The notes under the pieces were generated by a model. It had not been told where the DNA came from, made no database searches, and worked only from the letters and a program-made list of their open reading frames with translations. Positions 26,501 through 34,230 of a stretch of DNA of 34,662 bases are shown here, piece by piece (positions within the stretch are counted from its first letter, which is position 1; every line of letters begins with the position of its first letter). The DNA lies in contig JBIISM010000018.1 of assembly GCA_044341025.1 (NCBI GenBank), forward strand, positions 1 to 34,662, given 5' to 3'. This DNA is from JABMMZ01 sp044341025 (GTDB taxonomy: Bacteria; Bacteroidota; Bacteroidia; NS11-12g; UBA955). Both the position numbers and the translations under genes were made by a program.

Positions 26501-27119
26501 AGAGTATGTGATTAAAACAAAAGTTGCAGATAGTACTTGCGAGGCTTTGTCTATTTCGAAAACAATATTGGTTCTTCCAACGCCTCAAATTGAACTATTA
26601 AGCAATCCCAATTCAAGGCTATCTCACGATTATCCGCGCTTGTTTTTGAAAGATAAAACAACCTGTAAGAATGGTCACTCTGTGAAATGGTATTTCAACC
26701 AAACTTGGATAGGTGATAGTAGAGAATTTTATTATACTGTTGACGATAGTAAAGATACTTTTACCATTAAATTGGTGGCGGAAAGTGGCATAGGTGGCTG
26801 CAAAGATTCAAGTACTCAAATGTTTGTATTCACACCAATTAATCAGCTTTACATACCAGATGCTTTTTCGCCCGACACAAAAGGACCAGATGAAAACAAT
26901 AAGTTCAAAGTTAAAGGTCCTGCTATGCGCGAATTTGAAATTGAGATTTTCAACAAATATGGAGAAAAGGTTTTTATTTCAAACAATATGAATGAAGCCT
27001 GGGATGGTACTTATAAATCGTTAGACTGTATGATGGGTGTTTATTTTTACAAGATTATAACTACAGACTATGATGGTATAAATCGCGATTATTCTGGCAC
27101 CTTAACTCTTGTGCGGTAA
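23574..27119 (+). CDS. Large secreted surface protein, cysteine-poor paralogue of the upstream gene, T9SS type B
   Basis: The 1181-residue protein has a signal peptide (MRINAKIWIVLLLSFSAVEMYA) and an N-terminal domain (about 23-310) homologous to that of the preceding gene. Matching stretches are SHISGAEISYK, YRDCNEC, YEVHVFEGDFDF, KDSLVFSL, GDIAFTPT and GVVRRDVYSEV. The three CC pairs of the neighbour are replaced. The middle contains fewer Ig-like modules (for example MGPDYSVCKGMELNIAA), and residues about 1092-1181 (LYIPDAFSPDTKGPDENN to GTLTLVR) are a type B T9SS sorting domain. It likely arose by duplication, with loss of several modules. Expression is unclear: a terminator lies 14 nt upstream of the start and no separate promoter box is visible in the 60-nt gap. 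Function probably adhesive or structural. Confidence 0.87.
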   Translation: MRINAKIWIVLLLSFSAVEMYASHISGAEISYKHLFGSNYRFKLKVYRDCNECKFNGIGGGNNNSSCNEVPALIIKGAQGTNNSTSVLGNIEISRKYIQDITQGCNSTVSKCRPASNLNLGYEVHVFEGDFDFSKLMVDGHCKLDISINMSSRSVNINPQQSEQNFFNYTMLNLCEALPNESVEFTAIPQFIHFLNQSNYNALNVLNTDKDSLVFSLKPALVNRNASISYEIGRNSDMPFTYFCQSAGIPPCPVNLLGALVEGFYCSKSNGDIAFTPTQSNQGGVMVVECEEWKRNSLGVYYLAGVVRRDVYSEVISANNNLPNIKTKLGLYTICEGDNFSLELNAEDLPFGLSSNDTVSLDLYTALPGASIEKIAVNYAPYFKYVFKVEPALGQFGEYTVTLNARDNHCPLIGQISKSFTFVILQKRQITTQTEVKNCGVLTSNSINFPNKNLVWTLKDEQSKVVKQQTSRKFNFQLLNSGVYYLETILPAERGFCESRKIDTIIVSSLQTPILNMGPDYSVCKGMELNIAAKYLETFDQYDLSVNGSIVSGFPYKLQANNLNSLTFKITQKNGCSYEDKLTISLYSDLKYKVSNDTFCSNGVFPIAATTIDVDKNNIQKIDYSYNSIGSILTKINAKEWVFDFIDKSNPTAHKMVLYSVISDLNSCQYFDTSVIQIIAPIAITVKAPIKLCVNAEAVNLETKIGGQWACVNYPSLVKNNQLKLNGAKLNQLVLKYVETKFCSNSNTYFVDLMDTTEIAFLHSKDLLFCENSALYELKALPAGGLWKGDGVLNGVFNPANFGGKKFNVQYQFNNQDKCRSTANIGIEVEKRPLLKVVAAKESVCVGGILSLQALSSIAGNGYWYSDGAGRFDNATSQLTNYQPNADDVFKSWLKFVYTLQTNGICGNVSSEVFAKVKNGPSGDIIDDYTTNICEPAKFVFKSNYKNIEKQYWFVNDSLIEEFDYDFNFNVELKSGEYVIKTKVADSTCEALSISKTILVLPTPQIELLSNPNSRLSHDYPRLFLKDKTTCKNGHSVKWYFNQTWIGDSREFYYTVDDSKDTFTIKLVAESGIGGCKDSSTQMFVFTPINQLYIPDAFSPDTKGPDENNKFKVKGPAMREFEIEIFNKYGEKVFISNNMNEAWDGTYKSLDCMMGVYFYKIITTDYDGINRDYSGTLTLVR

Positions 27120-27180
27120 TCCTGTTGTTTAGCTGATTTATCTCATCCAAATTATTGCCCATTTTTTTTACACAAGCCCC

Positions 27181-27210
27181 TTGCAGTTTGTTTTTTAAGT
27201 AATATCTTCG
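27181..27210 (+). promoter_or_regulatory. Probable Bacteroidota promoter of citrate synthase
   Basis: TTG (27181-27183) is followed after exactly 19 nt by TATCTTCG (27203-27210), one base from the TAnnTTTG box. The consensus for the Bacteroidota housekeeping sigma is TTTG-N19-TAnnTTTG, so the spacing is ideal. Transcription would start near 27217, giving a leader of about 38 nt. The preceding 60 nt (27120-27180) has a T-run at about 27162-27171 but no stem I can pair with it. Confidence 0.6.
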
Positions 27211-27254
27211 CGTCACTTAATTAACAATTTAAATTAATCTCAATTCTGCAATCA

Positions 27255-28559
27255 ATGCCTGATACTAACGCACAAAACTGTACAATTACTCTTGAAGGTA
27301 AAAATTACGAGTTCCCAGTAATCACCGGAACCGAAGGAGAAAAAGCCATTGACATCTCCAAACTAAGAGATACAACTGGCTATGTAACCCTTGATGTTGG
27401 TTATAAAAATACAGGCGCAACCAAAAGTGCTATTACGTTTCTTGATGGTGAAGAAGGTATTTTAAGACACAGAGGTTATTCAATTGAAGACCTAGCTGAA
27501 AAAGCAAACTTTTTGGAAGTATCTTATTTATTGCTAAAAGGTGAATTGCCAAATAAAGAACAATTTGATGACTTTGATAACTCTGTAAGACACCATACTT
27601 TGGTGAATGAAGACTTACAAAATATATTCAGAACTTTCCCAACAGGATCGCATCCAATGGGCCAATTAATTGCAATGATTTCTTCATTGTCTGCATATTA
27701 CCCAAAAGCATTAGATCCTCACAGAAGTCCTGAGGCAAAAAACAGAACGACTCTGCGTTTGATGGCAAAAATGCCAACCATTTGCGCAATGATTTATAAA
27801 AAGAGATTGGGGCACCCGGTTGTTTACCCAAACAACAACTTGGATTATGTGAGCAATTTCTTGTCAATGACATTCAAGCACGTAAGTGATGCCGATTACC
27901 AGCCAGACCCTGTTATTGTAGATGCAATGAATAAGTTATTGATTTTGCACGCTGACCATGAACAAAACTGTTCGGCAAGTACAGTTCGTCTAGTAGGCTC
28001 ATCTCAATCAAACTTATACGCTACCACTGCCGCAGGTATTGCTGCATTGTGGGGGCCATTGCACGGTGGTGCAAACCAAGAAGTTTTGGAAATGCTAGAG
28101 CAAATTAAAGGGGATGGCGGAAATGTCCAAAAGTGGGTTGACAAAGCCAAAGATAAAAATGATCCTTTCCGTTTAATGGGCTTTGGACATAGAGTATACA
28201 AAAACTTTGACCCTAGGGCGAAAATCATTAAAAAGACTTGCGATGATGTTTTGAATAAATTAGGAATCAACGATCCAGTTTTGGAGATTGCTAAAAAATT
28301 AGAAGAAGCCGCCTTAACGGATCCATACTTTGCAGAAAGAAAACTATACCCTAACGTAGATTTCTATTCTGGAATCATATACAGAGCAATGGGTTTCCCA
28401 ACTGAAATGTTCACTGCTTTGTTTGCTGTGGGAAGATTGCCAGGTTGGATTGCACAATGGCAAGAAATGGTTCAAGAGAATCAACCAATTGGAAGACCAA
28501 GACAAATTTACACTGGTCATATGCCAAGAACATTTATCCCTAGAGGAGAAAGACAATAA
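27255..28559 (+). CDS. gltA: Citrate synthase, type II
   Basis: It condenses acetyl-CoA with oxaloacetate to citrate, the entry step of the TCA cycle, in the cytoplasm. The 434-residue length suits the hexameric bacterial type II enzyme. The catalytic triad is in place: His270 (WGPLHGGANQEV), His312 (FGHRVYK) and Asp369 (NVDFYSG). The spacings of 42 and 57 residues are nearly those of E. coli (264, 305, 362). HADHEQN at 232-238 is the conserved substrate-binding stretch. The N-terminal region (TGYVTLDVGYKNTGA) carries the family's small beta domain. It is a single gene between its own promoter and a hairpin terminator, unrelated to its secreted-protein neighbours. Confidence 0.98.
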   Translation: MPDTNAQNCTITLEGKNYEFPVITGTEGEKAIDISKLRDTTGYVTLDVGYKNTGATKSAITFLDGEEGILRHRGYSIEDLAEKANFLEVSYLLLKGELPNKEQFDDFDNSVRHHTLVNEDLQNIFRTFPTGSHPMGQLIAMISSLSAYYPKALDPHRSPEAKNRTTLRLMAKMPTICAMIYKKRLGHPVVYPNNNLDYVSNFLSMTFKHVSDADYQPDPVIVDAMNKLLILHADHEQNCSASTVRLVGSSQSNLYATTAAGIAALWGPLHGGANQEVLEMLEQIKGDGGNVQKWVDKAKDKNDPFRLMGFGHRVYKNFDPRAKIIKKTCDDVLNKLGINDPVLEIAKKLEEAALTDPYFAERKLYPNVDFYSGIIYRAMGFPTEMFTALFAVGRLPGWIAQWQEMVQENQPIGRPRQIYTGHMPRTFIPRGERQ

Positions 28560-28580
28560 ACCTTTAACAAAATTAATTGA

Positions 28581-28606
28581 AAAATGGAACTCTAGGGTTC
28601 CATTTT
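28581..28606. terminator. Bidirectional terminator shared by citrate synthase and the convergent TPR gene
   Basis: AAAATGGAAC (28581-28590) and GTTCCATTTT (28597-28606) form a perfect 10-bp stem with a 6-nt loop. Both arms end in A/T runs, so it can work in both directions. The right arm is the last codons of the minus-strand TPR gene, whose stop codon lies in the loop, so the hairpin is part of that coding sequence. Confidence 0.85.
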
Positions 28607-29185
28607 CCATTTACCGACCTGGTTGGCTGGACGTTTAGAGTTTACGAGTTCAATGAAATTTCGAATTAATTGCACCTCAACACCTGAAGGGTCTAATTTT
28701 TCAATTTGTTCATAATGGTATACCATATCGTCGATCTGCCAAGCATATAATCCCTCCCTGCGCAACAAACGTTCATAGCATTGGCCAACTGAACGGTAAG
28801 CTTGGGTTACACTGTGCCCGCGAAACTTTTCAATTTGAATAAATTTCTTATACAATACAATGGCAATGCTGTCTTGCTTCAGGGCAATGTGGTTCATTGC
28901 TTTATACCAATGCGTCTTGCTGTTGCTGCTGTCGTTGTTTAATGATATGCGGAACAATGAATCAGCCTCTCTAAAACGTTTTTGTTTGTGAATTGAAAAG
29001 GCCAACATTGTGTATATAGTCCAATTTTGAGGGTCCTTTTGCAGCGCGGCTTGGTAGTATTCAGACGCTTCTCTATAGGCACCATTATTCATCGATTGAT
29101 TTCCTAGGGCAACTAAATTTAATCCATCCTGAGCTGCGGCATAAAAACCAACGATCAAAAAGTAAATTAAAAACTTGTATTTCAT
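28592..29185 (-). CDS. Small secreted TPR-repeat protein
   Basis: I chose the ATG at 29183-29185 because it leads directly into a signal peptide (MKYKFLIYFLIVGFYAAAQ); the longer frame adds 8 residues that overlap the upstream terminator. The 197-residue protein contains about three tetratricopeptide repeats (residues about 25-125, for example ALGNQSMNNGAYREASEYYQ, then LAFSIHKQKRFREADSLFRI). A helical tail follows with RSVGQCYERLLRREGLYAWQIDDMVYHYEQ. TPRs bind partner proteins; the periplasmic or envelope location is inferred from the signal peptide. No sorting domain is present. It lies 14 nt beyond a terminator hairpin that follows the giant PKD gene, so it may receive only read-through transcription from it. 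Its partner is unknown. Confidence 0.85.
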   Translation of the reverse strand: MKYKFLIYFLIVGFYAAAQDGLNLVALGNQSMNNGAYREASEYYQAALQKDPQNWTIYTMLAFSIHKQKRFREADSLFRISLNNDSSNSKTHWYKAMNHIALKQDSIAIVLYKKFIQIEKFRGHSVTQAYRSVGQCYERLLRREGLYAWQIDDMVYHYEQIEKLDPSGVEVQLIRNFIELVNSKRPANQVGKWKMEP

Positions 29186-29199
29186 TGTTGTTGTAAAAA

Positions 29200-29230
29200 C
29201 AAAAACCATGCCTAGAAGACATGGTTTTTG
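29200..29230 (-). terminator. Terminator of the giant PKD-repeat gene
   Basis: CAAAAACCATG (29230-29220 read on the minus strand) and CATGGTTTTTG (29210-29200) form a perfect 11-bp stem with a 9-nt loop, followed by a TTTTT tract. It begins 24 nt after the stop of the 1633-aa gene and ends 14 nt before the ATG of the TPR gene. Confidence 0.9.
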
Positions 29231-29254
29231 TGGTATTTGTCTTTTTAAATATGA

Positions 29255-32200
29255 TTATCTAAGGATTGAGATACTTCCTTTTTCTGCATGTCTCAACTCA
29301 TCAACACCTATAAATTCTAAACGGTAGAAGTAAAGATCCTGAGGCACCAATTCATTCTCAAACCGGCCATCCCAGCCCAATTGTGGGTTGTTTGTTTTGA
29401 ACATGATATTTCCCCAACGGTCAAAGATTATAAATTTATAGTTAAGCGCATACGATAATCCAATTGGTTTAAATGTCTCATTGATGTTGTCATCGTTTGG
29501 TGTAAACGCATTTGGCATGTAGTAAACAACATTAGGAGCAATAAACAGAATTTTTGTAGCCGTGTCTCTGCAGCCAAAAGAATTGGCAACAATTAAAGCT
29601 GTCTTTTGGGTCAAAGTATCTGTGTAAAACAGTTTAGGATTTTGATCGGTACTTGTACCCATTGAAGAAAAATTCCATTTCCAATTGATCGCGCCAATAG
29701 AGGTGTCCGTGTATTGAATGTCTACTTCGTTTTCCCATGACCTTAATTTTTGGAACACAAAACCAGCCTTAGGGTTTGGATTTACAATAGCAGTTCCAAG
29801 TTTCTTTAGTGTGTCTATGCAACCTTTGTCGGTGCCAGCGATAAGTGTTATATCATAAGACCCAACATTCTTATATTTGAATTTAGGTGCTTGTGCAATT
29901 GAAGTTTTCCCATTACCAAATATCCATTTCCAGGAGGTGATAATGCCAGTTGGTATGCTGCTCAAGTTTATAAATACGGATGAATCTTTTAAACAAACAG
30001 GGTCAACGGTGAAGTCAAGTACCGGGTTTGGATTAACGATAATAGGTTTGCTAATGGTATCCCAACATCCTTTGTCTGTAATTACTTTTAACGACACGAT
30101 ATAGTCGCCATTCACAGGGTATGAATAAGGAAGTGGCGCTATCAAATTGCTTGAATCGTTGTTGCCGTATTGGAAGCTGTAAGAACTTATAACGCCACCA
30201 GTGATGCTGGATTTATTTACGATATTAAAGACATTCTTTTTAAAACAGCTGCTTGGTGGTGCAATATTGAATGCAGCAACAGGCATAGGGAAAACATATA
30301 CTTTTTTTGCTGTAGAGTCGATGCAACCATAGTTTGTGGTAACAATTAAACTGACTCTAAAGGAATCGACCTTAGAGTAAGACTTACTTGGAGTTGAGAT
30401 GGCTGAAGTTGAATTGTCTCCCAAATTCCAATCATTAAAATCTACAGTTCCAGAGCTAACACTTGATGTTGAGGCAAAGCCATATTGATTGCCTTTAAAA
30501 CATTGTTTGTTATTGTCTATTGTGAAACTTGCTACCGGCATTGGAAATACATTCACTGTCTTATTTAGGGTGTCTTTGCAGCCGCCTATGTTGGTGCTGG
30601 AAATTAAACGAACAACAAAAGGACCATCGGTACTGTATGTATGTTGACCAAATGTAGAATTAATGGTTGAATCGTTGTCGCCATAAAACCAGTTGTGGTT
30701 CATTGGCGTTCCGTTGCTTACTGTGCTGTTGGTGCTAAATTGAAAATCGTTGCCTTTCAAACACTTCTGATCATAGTTGTAAGTAAAACCAGCTTTCGGC
30801 ATTGGTAAAGTTTTGATTTGTTTGGTAACCGTATCCAAGCAACCGAAGTTACTGGTGCTAAACAATCTTACATTATAATTTTGAACATTGCTGTAATTGT
30901 GGCTTGTTGAATTGACATTGCCAGCAGTAAGACCGTCGCCATATTGCCAGTTTAAAGTATAAGTTCCTGATTTAATGGTGGTGCTTGAAACGTAGTTGAA
31001 TTTGTTTCCTAAAATACATTGTGGGGTACTTCCAATTGTAAAATTGGTTTTGGCCTTTGGATAAACGGTTACTTTCTTCTCTGCGGTATCGGTGCAGCCT
31101 TGGTCGCTTATTGAAACCACACGAACTGTATAAGTGCTGTCTTTGGTGTATTTTTTTGTTGCACTTAATGCGGTAACAAAAGCACTTCCATCTCCAAAAT
31201 ACCAGCGGTTGGTAAATCCTCCCTCAGCAATAAAGGTGTTGTTGTTAAAGGTAAAATTGTTGTTGTTTACACATTGGCCTGTTCCAGGAGCGCCAATGGT
31301 AAAGTCAGAACCTGGGTGCGGGTAAACTTTAGCGTTTTGAAAACTGGTGTCAAAACAACCATTGCTTCCGTACACTATTAAAGCTGGAATATAAGCATTG
31401 TCTGCCAAGTAAGAATGAGAAACAATGTTGTTGTTGTTGTCAAAGGAACCATCATCAAACAACCATTTATTGCCTGTAATGGTTCCTGCACTGAAAGTAG
31501 AAAGATCTGTAAATGTGAAAACATTTCCTTCCAAGCATTGGTCTTGGTCGTTGATGCTAAAATCTGAAACCGGCATGGTTAATAAAAATACTGAATCACT
31601 GACAGTGTCTTTGCAATTGTAATTTGAGTTCAACTCCAATTGTATTTTATAATTGCCAACATTTGCAAATCCATGAGAAATACTATCTACATCCGTAAAG
31701 AAACTGCCATCACTTAATTTCCATAATTCGGTAAATGTGCCGCTGTTAATGCTTGAAATCGAATATGCTTTTACATTGTTATACTTTAGACATTGAATAT
31801 TGTTGTTTATTGTAAAAGACGGACTTGGTGTTGGCCTAACAGTAACAATTGTTTGGGTCGAATCTTTACAACCTTTATTAGACGTTGAATACATTTTGAC
31901 CGTATAATTACCATCGCCTGCATACGAGTGCTTGACGGTATCCTTCAAATTAATGGTGTCGAGATCGCCGAAGTTCCAATTATGGGTAGTTGTGCCGCTG
32001 CTGATGGTAGACTTAGAATTGAATCTAAAGCTGTTGTATTTACGGCACTTTTCAACATCAACATTGTTAATTATTGCCACGGGCATTGGATTCACCAATA
32101 TGCTTTGGAATGCAGTGTCAGAGCATCCGTCAACACCATCATCACTAATGGTAATCAAGCGAACGCTACGAGGACCTGCATTTGAATAAGTGTGGTGTAC

Positions 32201-34156
32201 AGAATCTTGTTGGTCTTTTGTTATTCCATTGCCAATATTCCAATAGTTTATCAAGGGCAAACCATTGGTGATGCTTGATTGAGACTCATAAATATAGGCA
32301 TTGCCAGACAGACATTGGTCGATAAGATTGGTTTTGATTTTGGCCTTTGGATGGGTGTTTACCAAGATAGCCAAATAGTTGGTATCTATGCAGCCACTTA
32401 GGTGGGTGTTAATTTGTCTTACTTGGTAGGTGCCGGCTGAAGCATAGCTATGGCCTGTCGAATCAACGCCGCTAACGGTAGGACTTCCATCGCCAAAATC
32501 CCAACTCATGCCCGTAATCATTCCGGAATAAATCATCGATACCGACATGATGCTGTAACTATTGCCTCTAAAACATTGTATGGTGTCATTAAACCAAGTT
32601 CTAACGATTGGGGTTTCTTTGATGTTGACGATTTTAGTTACAGAATCTCGGCAGCCCAAATTACTCACAACAGTAAGTCTTGGATAGTAATACGGATAAA
32701 ATACTTTGAAAGTATGGCTTGAATTTCCTGTGGTAAAGGTGTCTTTTTTGCTGTTGTCGTCCCAATTCCAAATATAAGTTGAAATACTGCCAGAGCTTAT
32801 GCTTGAGGTTGAGGTGAAATTGTATTTGTTGTATTTAGAACATTGGTTGTTGTTTAATACATTAAATGAAGCAGTGGGTTTTGGATTAATGGTTAAAGGT
32901 CCACTGGGAGAGAAACAAGAATATGATGGGTTGGTAGAAGTCAATCTTAATTTGTAACCAGAACCCGGGATGATCAAAGCAGGAATATCAACTACCATGC
33001 TGCTGATGGTGGTGTCATTTTTTGTTGCTAAGGTAATAGGCGAGCCAAAGTTTCCAGACGCATCAGAAAGTTGCAGTCTGAAAATATTGCCAGAATTGAA
33101 AAACACCCCTTTTTTAGTAAAATTCACTGTTAGTTTACCGCCAGGGCAAACTGGGTTTGGTGAGAAAGTATAGCTTATACCTTGGGTAAGTTCTGTGTTT
33201 ACTACTGAGGTAATTTCAACTGGGGCATAGGCTCTTAATCGGCACCAATCGTAACTCACACTGCCAATACTAGAACACAATAAACCAATTGCTGCTTGCA
33301 GACTTCCTGATATTGCAGGCGTTGAAACCAATGTCTGTTGAACGCCTCCTGGAAAAGTTGCGGTGGCAGAGTTTGTGGCTGGCCAAGCTAAACTCCAAAT
33401 GCCATTTCCTCTAGCTGTTGCCGATGCGTTAGGCGTTGTTTGGTAACTGACGCAAGATGCAGTGGCTGTTTGGGTATGAAAGAAATTGGAGTAGGTGCCA
33501 GTTCCAGTTGTTAATGTAACGCCTGAAAATGTTCCACTTTTCAATTGGGCTATGCTTGGATAACTTCCTGAATTTAATTTTATTTTTGCTTCTGTCCTGT
33601 GCGGGGATGCAAATGAAGATATTGATCGTATGGTATTGTCGGTACTAGACGTGTTGTTAAATGTGGCCATTCCGCCAGAAATGCTTAATGTGCCACTCAA
33701 AGTAGTTTCTTTAAATGCGGTCCATTTGCTGGTGTTGAGGCTTGAACCCAAGAAATCATCAAACAAAATAAATGTACTGTCTCCGTTTTGTGCTGCTGTG
33801 GCACAAAGGTTTCCATAATACATATTAATGCTTGTAGAGCCAGAAGAAGGTATGGTTTTGAGTTTTACCCAAATGACGGTGCTTGTGGTATTGATGTTGC
33901 TGTCAATCCAGTAATTTAATTTTGCACATGAAGCATCCGTAAAGCGAATGTCATCGCCATTGATGTTCATCTTCCCTGCGGAAATCAGTGCTTGGGTGTT
34001 TACAATAACTTTGACTTGAAAATTGGTGTACACAGATGCATTCGCATTGTTAACCGCAATAGGTCTTTGGTACTTCCATTCAGGTAAGCATACCACAGCA
34101 GCAGCTTCTTGAGCAATGGTTAATAGGAAAAGATAAATTAGTAAGCGTTTCATCAT
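29255..34156 (-). CDS. Giant secreted protein: DUF2341 domain, 13 PKD-like repeats, T9SS type B sorting domain
   Basis: The 1633-residue protein starts with a signal peptide (MMKRLLIYLFLLTIAQEAAA; the second Met is an equally good start). A DUF2341-type domain spans about 23-115 (WKYQRPIAVNN, DDIRFTDASCAKLNYWID, NMYYGN). A beta-rich, concanavalin-like region follows to about 325, then an Ig-like module to about 425. Residues about 427-1540 hold thirteen tandem PKD-like repeats of roughly 84-90 residues. Each is built on a WNFGDG-like core and a SHSY...GxYxVxL strand and links to the next through an NPxP-like phrase. Twelve repeats carry the same two cysteines, one near the start (usually QC) and one in GCxDT. 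The C-terminus (YYMPNAFTPNDDN to GSISILR) is a type B T9SS domain. It is probably a long surface adhesin or filament; there is no catalytic motif. Confidence 0.9.
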   Translation of the reverse strand: MMKRLLIYLFLLTIAQEAAAVVCLPEWKYQRPIAVNNANASVYTNFQVKVIVNTQALISAGKMNINGDDIRFTDASCAKLNYWIDSNINTTSTVIWVKLKTIPSSGSTSINMYYGNLCATAAQNGDSTFILFDDFLGSSLNTSKWTAFKETTLSGTLSISGGMATFNNTSSTDNTIRSISSFASPHRTEAKIKLNSGSYPSIAQLKSGTFSGVTLTTGTGTYSNFFHTQTATASCVSYQTTPNASATARGNGIWSLAWPATNSATATFPGGVQQTLVSTPAISGSLQAAIGLLCSSIGSVSYDWCRLRAYAPVEITSVVNTELTQGISYTFSPNPVCPGGKLTVNFTKKGVFFNSGNIFRLQLSDASGNFGSPITLATKNDTTISSMVVDIPALIIPGSGYKLRLTSTNPSYSCFSPSGPLTINPKPTASFNVLNNNQCSKYNKYNFTSTSSISSGSISTYIWNWDDNSKKDTFTTGNSSHTFKVFYPYYYPRLTVVSNLGCRDSVTKIVNIKETPIVRTWFNDTIQCFRGNSYSIMSVSMIYSGMITGMSWDFGDGSPTVSGVDSTGHSYASAGTYQVRQINTHLSGCIDTNYLAILVNTHPKAKIKTNLIDQCLSGNAYIYESQSSITNGLPLINYWNIGNGITKDQQDSVHHTYSNAGPRSVRLITISDDGVDGCSDTAFQSILVNPMPVAIINNVDVEKCRKYNSFRFNSKSTISSGTTTHNWNFGDLDTINLKDTVKHSYAGDGNYTVKMYSTSNKGCKDSTQTIVTVRPTPSPSFTINNNIQCLKYNNVKAYSISSINSGTFTELWKLSDGSFFTDVDSISHGFANVGNYKIQLELNSNYNCKDTVSDSVFLLTMPVSDFSINDQDQCLEGNVFTFTDLSTFSAGTITGNKWLFDDGSFDNNNNIVSHSYLADNAYIPALIVYGSNGCFDTSFQNAKVYPHPGSDFTIGAPGTGQCVNNNNFTFNNNTFIAEGGFTNRWYFGDGSAFVTALSATKKYTKDSTYTVRVVSISDQGCTDTAEKKVTVYPKAKTNFTIGSTPQCILGNKFNYVSSTTIKSGTYTLNWQYGDGLTAGNVNSTSHNYSNVQNYNVRLFSTSNFGCLDTVTKQIKTLPMPKAGFTYNYDQKCLKGNDFQFSTNSTVSNGTPMNHNWFYGDNDSTINSTFGQHTYSTDGPFVVRLISSTNIGGCKDTLNKTVNVFPMPVASFTIDNNKQCFKGNQYGFASTSSVSSGTVDFNDWNLGDNSTSAISTPSKSYSKVDSFRVSLIVTTNYGCIDSTAKKVYVFPMPVAAFNIAPPSSCFKKNVFNIVNKSSITGGVISSYSFQYGNNDSSNLIAPLPYSYPVNGDYIVSLKVITDKGCWDTISKPIIVNPNPVLDFTVDPVCLKDSSVFINLSSIPTGIITSWKWIFGNGKTSIAQAPKFKYKNVGSYDITLIAGTDKGCIDTLKKLGTAIVNPNPKAGFVFQKLRSWENEVDIQYTDTSIGAINWKWNFSSMGTSTDQNPKLFYTDTLTQKTALIVANSFGCRDTATKILFIAPNVVYYMPNAFTPNDDNINETFKPIGLSYALNYKFIIFDRWGNIMFKTNNPQLGWDGRFENELVPQDLYFYRLEFIGVDELRHAEKGSISILR
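29530..32880 (-). repeat. Array of 13 PKD-like coding repeats (about 255-270 nt each)
   Basis: The repeats are visible at protein level as a recurring order: a QC near the start, SSTISSGT-like phrase, FGDG core, HSYxxxGxYxVxL strand, GCxDT, and a VxPxP linker. The first cysteine of the array is Cys439. DNA copies have diverged clearly, so this is an old duplication series rather than a recent tandem expansion. The final repeat lacks the first cysteine. Confidence 0.85.
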
Positions 34157-34189
34157 ATTTTTTGGCGGTCTCGGTAAAACTTAAGTTTA

Positions 34190-34220
34190 CGAAAATAGGG
34201 AAAAAAAATGAATTCATAAA
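34190..34220 (-). promoter_or_regulatory. Candidate promoter of the giant PKD gene
   Basis: Read on the minus strand, TTTA (34220-34217) is followed after exactly 19 nt by TATTTTCG (34197-34190), one base from TAnnTTTG and ending in TTCG like the citrate synthase box. A 12-bp palindrome, AAACTTAAGTTT (34177-34188), lies just downstream at the expected start of transcription and could be an operator. The first half is not a good TTTG. Confidence 0.35.
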
Positions 34221-34230
34221 ACCCATAAAT

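Noticed and set aside
31240..31265. GTTGTTGTTG-type microsatellite runs (also near 31430)
   Set aside because: They encode Asn-rich loops in PKD repeats and lie in frame within the coding sequence; no sign of phase variation such as a frameshift.
29530..32880. Regular spacing of about 260 nt, reminiscent of a direct-repeat or CRISPR-like array
   Set aside because: The periodicity comes from PKD protein repeats in one open frame; the DNA copies differ widely and there are no spacers.
34177..34188. Perfect 12-bp palindrome AAACTTAAGTTT
   Set aside because: Short and A/T-rich, so expected by chance; mentioned only as a possible operator within the promoter entry.
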